This document shows positions 8,741 through 18,504 of a stretch of DNA of 64,000 bases, in pieces. The stretch lies in NCBI GenBank assembly GCA_965220955.1, contig CBDCRK010000047.1:1-64000 (forward strand). Reading direction: 5' to 3'. Under the pieces are notes generated by a model. The model searched no databases and was not told the origin of the DNA. It worked only from the letters and a program-made list of their open reading frames with translations. Every line of letters begins with the position of its first letter. The stretch's first letter is position 1. Origin of the DNA: CBDCRK01 sp965220955 (GTDB lineage Bacteria > Desulfobacterota > Binatia > Bin18 > CBDCRK01). Made by a program: the position numbers and the translations under genes.

Positions 8741-8909
8741 AGTGTTGAGAGTTTCAAGCCATTTTATTTACAGCTTAGCAGCGTTCTTTGCGCGTCTACA
8801 TCTGATCCTCTAGTTTTCCTAAATGAGGCTGCGGGGCAGGTGATGTCCAAGGACGACTATACCACCGCAAAGCCGCTGGTGGCCAGGAGTTCTTCTGAGG
8901 GAAGCAGAC

Positions 8910-11900
8910 ATGCAGCGACGGAACGGGCAGTATTGGTATTCCCCCACTGACTTGATCGAGTTTCTCGATTCGCACTTTGCGGCCTGGATGTCACGTTTTT
9001 ATCTTGACTATCCTTACGAGGCTTACCCCGATCCCGACACACTGACCCTCACCACCCTGAAGCAGCAGGGAACCCAGCACGAACAAGCCTGCCTTGCCGG
9101 GCTCCAAGCCGAAGGACCTAATATCTATGTGGTCCCTGACAACATAAATGCGGTCCATCGTACTCAGACTGCTATGAAAAAAGGGCATGCGGTTATCTAC
9201 CAGGGCGTCCTCGAGCATGAGGGCTTTCGCGGTAGGCCGGACTTCCTTATCCGCGTCGATGGCCAGTCCACTCTTGGCACCTATCACTACGAAGTGTGGG
9301 ACACCAAACTCGCTCGCAACGCCAAGCCCGACTTTCTTATCCAGCTATGTTGTTATGCCGATCTGCTTGCAGCTTGGCAAGGGAAACGACCGCAGCATGT
9401 CTGGCTTGTCCTCGGCACGGGCAAGCGGGTACCGTTTCGAACAGACGACTACTTTTACTACTATCGTGCCCTGAAAGCCGCCTTTCTCGAACTGATGCAC
9501 GACTTTGATCCCAAAGATCGACCTGACCCAGACCTGGGTGGGACCTACGGCCAGTGGACAAGCTTTGCCGAAGCCTATCTCAGGGCCACAGACCATCTCT
9601 CTCAGGTTGCCAACATCACCACCGAGCAGATCCGTAAACTCCAGCGGGCTGGGATCACCACAATGACCGCACTGGCGACGACCTCCAACATACACATCTC
9701 GAAGCTGGAAACTACGATCTTCGCTCGGCTCAAAGAGCAAGCCCAATTACAGTGCAAGGCAAAAGACAGTGGATCGCCACCCTACCGTATCCTTCTACCC
9801 AACTCGCAGGAACCACGCCGAGGATTGGCACTGCTTCCCCCGGCTTCCCCCCATGACGTCTATTTCGACATAGAGGGATACCCGCTGGCAACCGACAATC
9901 TGGAATACCTCTTTGGGGCAGTGACGGTCGAGGATGACATAAGCGTGTTTCATGACTGGTGGGCGCACGATGTGGACGAAGAACGGCAAGCATTCGAGGC
10001 CTTTGTCGATTGGGTGTATGCGCGTTGGCAGAACGATCCCACTCTGCACATCTACCACTATGCGGCCTACGAACGGAGCGCGCTGCGGCGCCTTATGGGC
10101 AAGTACGGTTCGCGAGAGGAAGAGGTCGATGTCCTACTACGCAACAACGTACTCGTCGATCTCTATACTGTTGTGCGCCAGGGGGTGCGAGTGGGAGAGC
10201 CAGGCTATTCACTCAAGAACCTGGAGCATCTCTATGCGGAGAAACGAGAAGGGGCTGTGACGACTGCCGAGGATTCGCTGGTTTACTATGACCAGTGGCT
10301 AGCGAGTGGAGAGCCCCGGCGCTGGGAAGAATCGCCGCTCCTCAAGGACATTCGTGACTATAACGCTGGCGATTGTACCTCGCTCTGGCAGCTTGCCAAA
10401 TGGCTTCGTGCTAGGCAGCAGGAAGCCGGAATATCCTGGTTGCCGAAGCTCCCACCTGGGGACATTAAGACGCCAAAACCAGATATTCCCAAAGATCGCT
10501 CGCTCTCACGTCAGGAACTGGCGCAACGTCTCCTTAACGGTGTTTCTTGGCAAACTGAGGCTTCTTCACTCAACACCGGCCACTGGCCGGTCCAAGCGTT
10601 GCTAGGGCATGTGGTTGAGTTCCATCATCGGGAAGACAAACCTGTGTGGTGGGCGATGTTCGACCGCAGCGAACAAACCCCCGAGGAACTCACCGACGAT
10701 CTGGCCTGTCTGGGAGGACTCACAATGCTGCCCGAGCCGCCCGAGCCGATCAAATCTTCCCTGGGGTTCTGGTATGCCTTTGATCCGGAGCAGGATACCA
10801 GGATTGAAGCGGGTAGCTCTTGCTACTTCGCGCACAATACGACTGTTTCTTCGACCGTCCATGAGCTCGATCGTTCCCAGGGACGGGTCTGTCTGAAGCT
10901 GGGACAAAAGAAGCTGAAGCAGCTCCCGGGACAGCAGATGCCTGAACAACTGTCATTGATCCCCAACGAGCATGTCCCAGCAACGGTCATTGCTAACTCG
11001 ATCTACGACCTCGCCACGCACTGGTTAGAGACTCAGGAGTTGCCCCCGGCCCTCGATGACTTCCTACAGCGTCGGCCTCCACGCTGTAACACTCACGCGG
11101 GGGGCTCTCTCGTCCAATCTGGGGAAGATGTGGTGCAGGCTGCCATTCGGATTGTTGCCGGGCTTGAGCGCTCCACACTATGTATTCAGGGACCGCCAGG
11201 ATCGGGCAAAAGCACAACAGGCGCCCACATCATTCTCTCCCTGTTAGGACAAGGAAAGCGGGTCGGGATTACGTCGAACAGTCATGCCGCTATACTAAAC
11301 CTCTTGGATATGTGCAACGTGCTCTCTGGGGGAAGTCTGGAGTGTCTGAAAGTGGGAGGCGCAGCAGACGACCCCTTCTTTCACACCTGCCCGAAAGCCG
11401 TCTATGCCAGCAATACACGAGAAGCCGTCCCACAGCTGCCACGGTTCCCACTTGTAGGCGGATCGGCCTGGGTTTTTAGCGATGCGGACGTCCAGGACCA
11501 ATTTGACTACCTGTTCGTTGATGAGGCTAGTCAAGTTTCTGTGGCTAACCTTATTGGCATGGCCCCGGCGGCCCAGAACCTAGTCCTCCTCGGAGATCAG
11601 ATGCAGCTCGGTCAACCGATTCAGGGCACACATCCTGGGGGGAGCGGATGTTCAGCTCTGGAATACCTTCTGCAGGGCCGAGCAACCATTCCTGATGAAC
11701 TCGGCCTCTTTTTGCCACTCACCTGGCGACTCCACCCCAAGCTCTGCCGTGTGATCTCGAGTGCAGTATATGATGATCGGCTCGATCCCGCTCCGGGAAT
11801 GGAGAAGCGTATCATTCGTGTGCCCAAGACCGGAGGGCGAAGCATAAGACAGGAAGCCGGAATTGTCTTCGTGCCCGTGCACCATGACGGTAACACCCAG

Positions 11901-12341
11901 GGGAGCGATGAAGAGGTGGCCGTTGTGAAGGAACTGATCGACGAACTCCTTGGCCGGCCGTACACGGACGAAACCGGCCGGGTTGCTGGCCATCTCCAGT
12001 TCGAAGACATCCTGTGTGTTGCCCCCTATAACGTTCAGGTGCGCAAGCTCCAGCGGGTGCTCGGATCCCAGGCGCGGGTGGGTTCGATCGATAAGTTCCA
12101 GGGCCAGGAAGCCCGGGTGGTGATTCTTTCGATGTGTGCAAGTCGGGCAGATGTCTCCCCGCGAGGGATCGAATTTCTCTTGCACAAGAACCGGTTGAAC
12201 GTTGCGCTGTCACGGGCACAGAGCTTAGCCATTGTGGTGGCAAATCCCGCGCTGGCGCAGTCCTCGTGTACAACGCTGCGGCAGATGGAACTGCTCAATC
12301 TCTTTTGTCGAGTGATGCAAGAGGGTGGCCACGTCATCTAG
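8910..12341 (+). CDS. TM0106-type RecB-like nuclease fused to a UPF1/DNA2-like helicase
   Basis: The 1143-residue protein has three parts. A RecB-like nuclease occupies residues ~10-170 ('GRPDFLIRV', 'YHYEVWDTKLARN', 'QLCCYADLL'). An RNase_H_2/exonuclease-like segment starts near 315 ('DVYFDIEGYPL') and includes 'DYNAGDCTSLW'. A superfamily 1 helicase starts near 755 with Walker A 'GPPGSGKST', Walker B 'FVDEASQ', 'LLGDQMQLGQP', 'SIDKFQGQEARVV' and 'RLNVALSRAQ'. The ATG at 8910 follows TGAGGGA, and an in-frame stop at 8841 rules out much longer starts. Family members are predicted DNA repair or defence enzymes. Position next to a decayed defence island is suggestive, but the gene itself looks intact. 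Confidence 0.88.
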   Translation: MQRRNGQYWYSPTDLIEFLDSHFAAWMSRFYLDYPYEAYPDPDTLTLTTLKQQGTQHEQACLAGLQAEGPNIYVVPDNINAVHRTQTAMKKGHAVIYQGVLEHEGFRGRPDFLIRVDGQSTLGTYHYEVWDTKLARNAKPDFLIQLCCYADLLAAWQGKRPQHVWLVLGTGKRVPFRTDDYFYYYRALKAAFLELMHDFDPKDRPDPDLGGTYGQWTSFAEAYLRATDHLSQVANITTEQIRKLQRAGITTMTALATTSNIHISKLETTIFARLKEQAQLQCKAKDSGSPPYRILLPNSQEPRRGLALLPPASPHDVYFDIEGYPLATDNLEYLFGAVTVEDDISVFHDWWAHDVDEERQAFEAFVDWVYARWQNDPTLHIYHYAAYERSALRRLMGKYGSREEEVDVLLRNNVLVDLYTVVRQGVRVGEPGYSLKNLEHLYAEKREGAVTTAEDSLVYYDQWLASGEPRRWEESPLLKDIRDYNAGDCTSLWQLAKWLRARQQEAGISWLPKLPPGDIKTPKPDIPKDRSLSRQELAQRLLNGVSWQTEASSLNTGHWPVQALLGHVVEFHHREDKPVWWAMFDRSEQTPEELTDDLACLGGLTMLPEPPEPIKSSLGFWYAFDPEQDTRIEAGSSCYFAHNTTVSSTVHELDRSQGRVCLKLGQKKLKQLPGQQMPEQLSLIPNEHVPATVIANSIYDLATHWLETQELPPALDDFLQRRPPRCNTHAGGSLVQSGEDVVQAAIRIVAGLERSTLCIQGPPGSGKSTTGAHIILSLLGQGKRVGITSNSHAAILNLLDMCNVLSGGSLECLKVGGAADDPFFHTCPKAVYASNTREAVPQLPRFPLVGGSAWVFSDADVQDQFDYLFVDEASQVSVANLIGMAPAAQNLVLLGDQMQLGQPIQGTHPGGSGCSALEYLLQGRATIPDELGLFLPLTWRLHPKLCRVISSAVYDDRLDPAPGMEKRIIRVPKTGGRSIRQEAGIVFVPVHHDGNTQGSDEEVAVVKELIDELLGRPYTDETGRVAGHLQFEDILCVAPYNVQVRKLQRVLGSQARVGSIDKFQGQEARVVILSMCASRADVSPRGIEFLLHKNRLNVALSRAQSLAIVVANPALAQSSCTTLRQMELLNLFCRVMQEGGHVI

Positions 12342-12804
12342 CAGGGGGAGTGGTAGCGGGAGGGGACAAGAGAATATGCCCCTGGGCAAGAGCCTGCACC
12401 AATGAGAGATCGCCGGCCAGAAAGTCATAGGACAGAAGGTCAGCCAGCTTCACCCATCGGAGGCGCTCAAAGGCAAGATTGTCTAGTTCTCCACCATAGG
12501 TCGGCACATGATAGAAGGTCAAGAAGACCTCAGTATGGTCCGGGTATATATGGTGATCCTGCCACAGTTCTTTGCCAATCATCGCGTCAATGCCTAGCTC
12601 TTCTTTGAGCTCGCGTCGGAGACAGGCCGGGCTGTCCTCGTTGTCTCTAGCCTTACCTCCGGGGAATTCCCACTTGAGCCCGTGTCGATCACCCGCTCTG
12701 CGCTGGCAGATGAGAATCTTATTGTCTTGGGTTAACAAGCCTGCGGAAACTCTGAGGATTTTTCTCAAATAGCTTTCTGGCATTTTTCCATGTGGTTTTG
12801 CCAT
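12334..12804 (-). CDS. Nudix (MutT-type) hydrolase
   Basis: The product has 156 residues. The full Nudix box G-x5-E-x7-RE-x2-EE-x-G is present as 'GKARDNEDSPACLRRELKEE' followed by LGI, preceded by 'KWEFPGG' as in 8-oxo-dGTP pyrophosphohydrolases. It probably hydrolyses oxidised or non-canonical nucleoside triphosphates with Mg2+. The start at 12804 is preferred because AGGGA lies six bases upstream; a longer frame to 12981 would overlap the neighbouring secreted-protein gene. The 3' end overlaps that of the convergent helicase gene by eight bases. Confidence 0.88.
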   Translation of the reverse strand: MAKPHGKMPESYLRKILRVSAGLLTQDNKILICQRRAGDRHGLKWEFPGGKARDNEDSPACLRRELKEELGIDAMIGKELWQDHHIYPDHTEVFLTFYHVPTYGGELDNLAFERLRWVKLADLLSYDFLAGDLSLVQALAQGHILLSPPATTPPAR

Positions 12805-12811
12805 GGATTCC

Positions 12812-13555
12812 CTAGAACTCGACAGCGAACCCTTCCCGGGTCTGGCTCTGCTCTTCGATGAGAAATCCCCGGGCGCCAGTGTAGGAACCAGCTGGATAGT
12901 AAAGATATCCTTTGACACTGGCCCCTGGGGCCAGTGTCTGGTTAGTAAGCGCAGGAGTGGGAAATGCTCTGTCACTCTCACCTATAGCCTTCACCCGCTC
13001 TCCGACAGAAGTAAGTAGCACGATTTTGTCGACTTCTAGGACATAGGCGCGCGCAGTGGTGTTGGAGATCTCGACTTCCACCGGAAATACCTGAGGGTCC
13101 TGAGGGCCAGGCCTCCGCATGCTCTCCGACAACCTTCTAGGAGGTGAGTCCCTACTAGAGGCCGAGCTCATACTATATGGCATTGGCACTAAAGGCGACA
13201 CCACAGGGTTCACCTTCACCTCTACCCGACCTTGGGGCCTGGACCCCTCCTCGCTCTGAACTACCTCGGTCATGGATTTGAACCGAACAGAAGACTCCCT
13301 GCGAAAGTCTACACTGGCTAGCAGTGTAAGGTTGTCTGAGTGGGTGTTTACGTATATGGCCTCGGTGCTGCAAGAGGTCTCCGGGCTGACGGTTCCTTTA
13401 CGGAAGTCTGATTGTGCCTGAGCTGAAGACATCTGCGGCAAGTAGAAGCCACAGGCAAAAATCAAGGCAACCAAACAACACCACAACCCATTGAGTTTTG
13501 AGGAGATTAAGCCCGCAGCGTTATGGACCCTAAACAAGCTCCTTCCATAGGCCAT
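12812..13555 (-). CDS. Secreted protein of unknown function
   Basis: The product has 247 residues. The start at 13555 has AGGGGGGG just upstream and gives a clear signal peptide: basic start, 'LWCCLVALIFACGFYLP', then 'SSAQAQ' as a probable cleavage region. The mature part has a Ser/Pro-rich middle and a C-terminal ~90-residue beta-rich domain ('VFPVEVEISNTTARAYVLEV' ... 'YYPAGSYTGARGFLIEE') resembling immunoglobulin-like or DUF4352-like exported domains. No catalytic motif is seen. The stop lies seven bases upstream of the Nudix start, so the two are likely cotranscribed. Confidence 0.7.
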   Translation of the reverse strand: MAYGRSLFRVHNAAGLISSKLNGLWCCLVALIFACGFYLPQMSSAQAQSDFRKGTVSPETSCSTEAIYVNTHSDNLTLLASVDFRRESSVRFKSMTEVVQSEEGSRPQGRVEVKVNPVVSPLVPMPYSMSSASSRDSPPRRLSESMRRPGPQDPQVFPVEVEISNTTARAYVLEVDKIVLLTSVGERVKAIGESDRAFPTPALTNQTLAPGASVKGYLYYPAGSYTGARGFLIEEQSQTREGFAVEF

Positions 13556-13721
13556 GGCCCCCCCTTTCTGCTGGGCCGTGATAGAGAGTCCTGCCAGAGT
13601 GCGGAACTGATTACCTGTCTGGCTCTTTCTACTTTCCTTGCTCCTCTCCTGGACCGACCCCAGAGATTCCCTGAGGCCATGGCCCCAACAAGCACTGTCA
13701 AAAGAAAGACCAGCGTGTTGC

Positions 13722-15314
13722 CTAGTCGTTGGGGACACCGCAAGCTTCCGTATACCGTTGATACGCCTCCAGCGAGTCGCCATATTTGATATGACCGGCC
13801 GTATGCTGGGCACAGGCTAGGAGCAGCAGCTCACGGTCGGTGGCGGTGCTATGCAAATAATCTTCCAACAGACACAAGGCGATCTCCTGGTTGTGGGGAT
13901 CGTTGCCCTGTTGCACGGCACCGAGCGCCAAGGTGTGGACAAGCGGCTGGCGGTCATAGCCTCCTTCCAGATAAGCGCGAGTCCAGGCCACGCTCTCTGC
14001 TGGCTCAAGAGCCATCATGGCCTTGTCCAGGCGTTTGAGGATCTCGTCTTGTGAGAGCGAGCTGGCTCTTGACGGGACCCTTGTGTCCGCAGCCCCATTA
14101 CCAGGAATATTTTGGATCCAGAGCGCACACTGATTAATGAAAGACCCTGCCACATACAGCAACTTGAGTCGATGCGGATGTTCGAAGTTGTTGAAGAACC
14201 AGCGCAGGGTGTTGGTGTATTCATAGCCGTGCTGTGGCATAGAGAAGTTCTGGGGACTACCGGTCTCCAGGAGTACCTTGGCGGCGGCTACTTGCACAAC
14301 ATCAATAATCTGCCTCGGCTCCTTGCCCGCCAGAAGCAGCGATGTGATCATATCAATGTAAGCCGGCTCGTATGCCTGGGTCAGGGTGCGCACAAGCTCT
14401 GTTGCCTCATCCGGGGTGAGAGGCAAGCGATTGCCGTATAGACGTTGCTCGCCAGGCACGGTAGGGCTTGGACCAAGTGACGACGCTGGCTTGTCCTGTT
14501 CTTCGGTCAGATAGGTCAAACTGACTTGACACGCCATCTCGTACGCCGAGTACCACCGTGGTCCAACAGCGATATCAGGCACGCCAGCGTAGACAACGTC
14601 ATGCGCGTTGTCCCAGCCAATGGCCTCACCGAGTTCGATGGTAGCCCGGGCCCGGTACGACTTGTGCCCAGTGGTATAGGAGCGATTGTGCAGCATGCGA
14701 TCCTGCACATCGATCAGGCCGGCAAAGACGAGTTGTGCCAGAAGCTTGGGGCGGTTTTCCGGTTCTTCCAACAGTCCCAGAAAAACCCGATACGCCTCGA
14801 TGACCTCGCCACGTTGCACCAGGGTGAGCCAGTGGTTAAGACGATCCTGGTAGGCCCCCTCAAGGTAGAGTGGCTCCTGATCTTGCCAATGAATTTCCGG
14901 TGGTGGGATGGTTGTGTGCGCCTCGGGGTTATAGGTCTGCCGCCCGTAATGACCGGGCATGTTGCCGATTAACTGATTCCACGGGTCCAACCCCGTTGGC
15001 ACATACCATATTGTTTGCGCCATTGGCAGGTAGCCAGCAGCGGGCGGAAACAAATCTGGGAGACGAAGGCTGGCACGCGCACTGAGTAGACAATGATCGT
15101 TATTGACAAAGCGCACAAAGCCATTGTCGATCCGCTGGTGATAGGGAAGATGGGTGTATGGAGCATGGATACGCACGGTTTCGCGGATGATTTCGGTCAA
15201 TGGTCGCGCCGCGCGCACGAGTTCGTAAAAAACTTTGCTCGCCCCAATCTGATCCCGCTCCAAGATAGACTCCTTGAGCTGGGCATACATTGCTGTTTCC
15301 CTGTTGGTTGTCAC
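13722..15314 (-). CDS. Large conserved-looking protein of unknown function
   Basis: The product has 530 residues and I do not recognise it. GTG 15314 is chosen because GAGGAGG lies six bases upstream; a GTG at 15353 lacks such a site. The N-terminal part has 'IHAPYTHLPYHQRIDNGFVR' and 'NDHCLLSARASLRLPDLFPP', followed by an alpha-helical body with several His and Trp residues ('GEAIGWDNAHDVVYAG', 'PRWYSAYEMAC') and a helical-repeat-like C-terminus. There is no signal peptide or membrane segment. Clustered His residues hint at a metal- or cofactor-binding enzyme, but this is only an impression. Confidence 0.6.
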   Translation of the reverse strand: MTTNRETAMYAQLKESILERDQIGASKVFYELVRAARPLTEIIRETVRIHAPYTHLPYHQRIDNGFVRFVNNDHCLLSARASLRLPDLFPPAAGYLPMAQTIWYVPTGLDPWNQLIGNMPGHYGRQTYNPEAHTTIPPPEIHWQDQEPLYLEGAYQDRLNHWLTLVQRGEVIEAYRVFLGLLEEPENRPKLLAQLVFAGLIDVQDRMLHNRSYTTGHKSYRARATIELGEAIGWDNAHDVVYAGVPDIAVGPRWYSAYEMACQVSLTYLTEEQDKPASSLGPSPTVPGEQRLYGNRLPLTPDEATELVRTLTQAYEPAYIDMITSLLLAGKEPRQIIDVVQVAAAKVLLETGSPQNFSMPQHGYEYTNTLRWFFNNFEHPHRLKLLYVAGSFINQCALWIQNIPGNGAADTRVPSRASSLSQDEILKRLDKAMMALEPAESVAWTRAYLEGGYDRQPLVHTLALGAVQQGNDPHNQEIALCLLEDYLHSTATDRELLLLACAQHTAGHIKYGDSLEAYQRYTEACGVPND

Positions 15315-15699
15315 GTTGAGCCTCCTCGATAACGTCTCTCTGTCTATGACCACAAAAGCAGGAGAATCCCTCCCATGCGAAGACCTTACCCAGGTCCCAG
15401 GCTGATGTCAATGCAACGCACATAGCCAGCTCCCCTTTCAGGCAAAATAGCTAAGCACTGGTTTAGCGAATTCCTGCCAGCCTCAGGCACTCAAGGCTAT
15501 CGGCCCACGGATGGCAGTGCTTGCCTCTTCTGGAGAAAGATCAGCCTGCTGCGTCAGAAAATAGCAGAGAAATAATCCTGTGAGGGATTTAGTAAATAGA
15601 AAGGCGAACCGTCTCTAGTGGCTCTAGTGGTAATCCCCAGCTGGATGAAGCTGGCACCCTCTGCGAAAATACCCTTTTGAAAAATGATTCGGCCGTCCC
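15315..15699. other. Intergenic stretch without a recognised gene
   Basis: About 385 bases between two minus-strand genes. It must hold the promoter and leader of the downstream unknown gene (strong GAGGAGG at the right place near 15320-15330) and the end of the SirB1-like gene. I see no convincing open frame, tRNA-like fold or terminator hairpin in it. Confidence 0.4.
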
Positions 15700-16542
15700 T
15701 TAATTGAGCCTTGCCGCAGCGCGCTGCAAGGTTATGATAAGGGAGCGAACGGCTTCGGCGTCCTCGGCGTTGGGGGCGAGTTTCAGATAACGTCGGAAGT
15801 CAGTGAGGGCAGCCTGGAAGCTCTGCAAACGCTGATGGATCACGCCACGATCCCGCACCTCCAGAGGAAAGTCAGGGGTAATGAGGAGGATACGATCGGC
15901 CACGGACAGAGCTTTAGTGAAGTCGCTTTTCTGTACATAGATGCCCTTTAAGTTGCGCAGCATGCGAACTAAGATGTCCTTTTTACTCACCGCAGCTAGC
16001 AGTTGGGGGAGCTGAGCTACCCCCGGGGCCTGGTTCCCGTACATCTCCCTAAGCTTCTTTTCCAGGTCGTCCTGGCTGAGTAGAGAGCCGCCCAGAAAGG
16101 GATCCAGCACGATCTCACCTCCGGCATTATGGTACTTGACCAGGAAGTGACCGGGAAAGGCCACGCCTACAAGCGAGAGCCCTAAACGTTGCCCAACCTC
16201 TATGTAGATAACCGAGAGAGTAATAGGAATGCCGAGTTTGCGGTCCAAGACCTCGTTAACAAAGCTGTTGCGTGGGTCGTAGTAGTCGTTCGTATTACCA
16301 GAAAATCCCTTCTCCTGGAAGAGATAACGATTGATTTCCTGCACAATACGTGCTGGCGAGGTATCTCCACCTAGGCGTGGTCGAATCTCTTCTGCCAGGA
16401 GATCGAAACGGCGCAGGTATGCCTGTACATCGAGTTCAGGGTACTCTTCCTTGGCAATGAGTAGAGCTGCTTCAGCTAGGTTGAGATCCTCTTCAGATGC
16501 AGTCACAATCTGGGCGAAACGCTCTCTCGAAGAATCGGACAT
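15700..16542 (-). CDS. SirB1-like transglutaminase-fold protein with TPR
   Basis: The product has 280 residues. Residues ~30-190 match the SirB1/transglutaminase-like family ('DYYDPRNSFVNEVLDRKLGI', 'SLVGVAFPGHFLVKY', 'IVLDPFLGG'). The last ~90 residues form tetratricopeptide-like helices. ATG 16542 is preferred to a start at 16602 because GGGGGGAGAG stands directly upstream. The Cys of a true transglutaminase triad is replaced by Asn/Ser at 'RNSFVNEVL', as is common in this family, so it is probably not a transglutaminase. Its role is unknown; family genes are often found near prfA/prmC or transport genes. Confidence 0.8.
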   Translation of the reverse strand: MSDSSRERFAQIVTASEEDLNLAEAALLIAKEEYPELDVQAYLRRFDLLAEEIRPRLGGDTSPARIVQEINRYLFQEKGFSGNTNDYYDPRNSFVNEVLDRKLGIPITLSVIYIEVGQRLGLSLVGVAFPGHFLVKYHNAGGEIVLDPFLGGSLLSQDDLEKKLREMYGNQAPGVAQLPQLLAAVSKKDILVRMLRNLKGIYVQKSDFTKALSVADRILLITPDFPLEVRDRGVIHQRLQSFQAALTDFRRYLKLAPNAEDAEAVRSLIITLQRAAARLN

Positions 16543-16574
16543 ACTCTCTCCCCCCTTTTCCTTAATAATACTGC

Positions 16575-17873
16575 TTATAACGGATGCTTCTTGCAAGGCC
16601 AAGGGCCCGGCTGAACACTGTTATTTGCCCGCAAAAAGGGTACAATAAGCCAGCACAGAGCAGTAAAGAGGGCGCTTACTAAAATCAGGGGGGTGAGCCC
16701 GGTAAGATCGTAAAGCCAGCCTCCCAGAGAGATCGCTCCTGCTCTTCCCACGTTTAAGCTCGACATGAGTAAGGCAAATACTGTTCCCTCAGCGTGGGCT
16801 GGACATGAGCGAGCAGCTAAGTCGAGCACGGTGAGGTGGGTGATTTGATAGATGGTGCCGAAGACGAGAAAAAGAACCATTGCTGATTTAGGCCCCATCA
16901 GGCCTATAAAGCTAAGGTCAGAGGCTACGCCCAAGGCCACAGCAGTGTAAAGAAGTCGCTCTAAAGGCAGATCCCGACAATAGGTAAAGAAGAGAAGGGC
17001 GCCCAGTATGCCGGCGGCGTTTTGGATTGCGCCCAGGGTGCCAATGAATACCTTGGAGAAATTCAGTACATCTGTCTGATAATATAGGAGAGGGGTACCA
17101 AGGGAGGGACTAAAGTTCCAAAGAAAGAGAAACCCTGCCACAATCCACAGATTACGCGACTGGGTCGCCTGTCCCAGTGAAGAACCCGTCTCCTTCAGGC
17201 TTCCCTGGTTGAGCATAGCTTTTTTTTCTTGTACGACCCCCAGGGTGACGGTTAAGGTTATCAGGGGGAATAAGGCTGAGATCAAGAAAGCTGTCTGTGG
17301 GGCAGCATGGGTAGAGAGATACCCACCACCAAGCTGGGCCAGAGCAAAAGCAAAGCTAATGGCGGCCCACTGAATGGCCTGAAAGCTTCCCGTCAGACCT
17401 AGAGGTCGGCCGGTCTCCACCATGAGGGCATCGACCATCACATCAGAGAAGGCAAGGGCTACAGAGCAAGTCATTAGAAGAAGAAGAACGGGATAGTATT
17501 GAGGAGGGAAAAAACAGAGGGCAAGCCAGCTACACATCCCTAGGGTACTCATTAACAAGAGATAGCTTTTACGATGATAGCCAACTAAGGGGAAGAAATC
17601 AGAAATCAGACCATAGAGGGGCTTAATCGTCCAGCCTAGGCCAATTGCGGCAAAGAAAAAACCGACCTGGGCGGCGGTCAGTCCCATCTCTTCTTTGAGG
17701 AAATACTGAATAGGTAGGTTAGCAAGGCCTGAGGAGAGGTCTAAAATTCCCTGAACAAAGTAAACAGTAGCAAAGAGGAGGGCAAAGCCTCTTACCCCTT
17801 TTTGCCGCAGGGGCTGGCTGGCCTTCTTCACCTGCTGGGAGAGGACGGCAAGGATCCCTGCGGCTTCGGTCAT
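16575..17873 (-). CDS. BT1/folate-biopterin-type MFS transporter
   Basis: The product has 432 residues with about 12 hydrophobic segments. 'KPLYGLISDFFPLVGYHRKS' between the second and third helices is characteristic of the BT1 (folate/biopterin transporter) branch of the major facilitator superfamily, and 'SDVMVDALMVE' follows in helix 4. It would sit in the inner membrane; the substrate cannot be told from sequence and could be a pterin or another small molecule. It starts 36 bases downstream of the GST stop, so the two could share a transcript. Confidence 0.82.
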   Translation of the reverse strand: MTEAAGILAVLSQQVKKASQPLRQKGVRGFALLFATVYFVQGILDLSSGLANLPIQYFLKEEMGLTAAQVGFFFAAIGLGWTIKPLYGLISDFFPLVGYHRKSYLLLMSTLGMCSWLALCFFPPQYYPVLLLLMTCSVALAFSDVMVDALMVETGRPLGLTGSFQAIQWAAISFAFALAQLGGGYLSTHAAPQTAFLISALFPLITLTVTLGVVQEKKAMLNQGSLKETGSSLGQATQSRNLWIVAGFLFLWNFSPSLGTPLLYYQTDVLNFSKVFIGTLGAIQNAAGILGALLFFTYCRDLPLERLLYTAVALGVASDLSFIGLMGPKSAMVLFLVFGTIYQITHLTVLDLAARSCPAHAEGTVFALLMSSLNVGRAGAISLGGWLYDLTGLTPLILVSALFTALCWLIVPFLRANNSVQPGPWPCKKHPL

Positions 17874-17908
17874 TCATCACTCTTCACTGGGAATCCGCGG
17901 CTGAGCAC

Positions 17909-18490
17909 TTATCCTGAAAGAGAGGCACTGGGGCGGGCCTTCATTGCCTCATACCAGCGGCTGACATTTTTCCAGGTCGGATCAAGGGTAAACTGGCCAT
18001 GGCTGGCCGTTTCTAGACCAATAAAGAGCGTGATATCAGCAATGGAGAAGTTCCCGGCCACCCACTCGCGGCCTTGCAGTTCGTCGTTGACCAGGGCTAG
18101 TCGTTGCACCAGAACCCGCCTGCCTGCCTCCGACACCTCACCTTTGGACAGAGCCATACGCGATGCCGCTAGATACACGCCGATCTCACATCGCCTGTCC
18201 CAGGCGCGCACCAGAGCCCGCGTTACCGGATCAGCTCCAATAAGTGGTGGTTCAGGATAAATTTCTTCGAGATACTCCATAATGGCAAGGGACTCGGCAA
18301 TAATTGTCCCGTCGTCTAGCTCTAGGATGGGTACGCCGGCAAAGGGGTTCATCTTCAGAAACTCGGGTGAGCGCTGCTCACCGGCCCTTAAGTCCACAGG
18401 CTTTATCGGGAGATTGAGGCCCTTCTCGGCAAGGTAAATCCGGACCCTCCTGGGATTAGGAGCCCGTCCTTTGTCAAGATAGATTTGCAT
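17909..18490 (-). CDS. Glutathione S-transferase family protein
   Basis: The 193-residue protein has the thioredoxin-like N-terminal domain ('RRVRIYLAEKGLNLPI', 'NPFAGVPILELDDGTIIAES', where the cis-Pro and the Glu-Ser glutathione contacts are present) and an all-helical C-terminal domain ('FSIADITLFIGLETA'). It probably conjugates or reduces electrophiles with glutathione or a related thiol. The start has AGGAGGG at good spacing. The window also has a gloA-type glyoxalase and ergothioneine genes, consistent with an active thiol metabolism. Confidence 0.88.
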   Translation of the reverse strand: MQIYLDKGRAPNPRRVRIYLAEKGLNLPIKPVDLRAGEQRSPEFLKMNPFAGVPILELDDGTIIAESLAIMEYLEEIYPEPPLIGADPVTRALVRAWDRRCEIGVYLAASRMALSKGEVSEAGRRVLVQRLALVNDELQGREWVAGNFSIADITLFIGLETASHGQFTLDPTWKNVSRWYEAMKARPSASLSG

Positions 18491-18504
18491 TTTGATTCCC
18501 TCCT

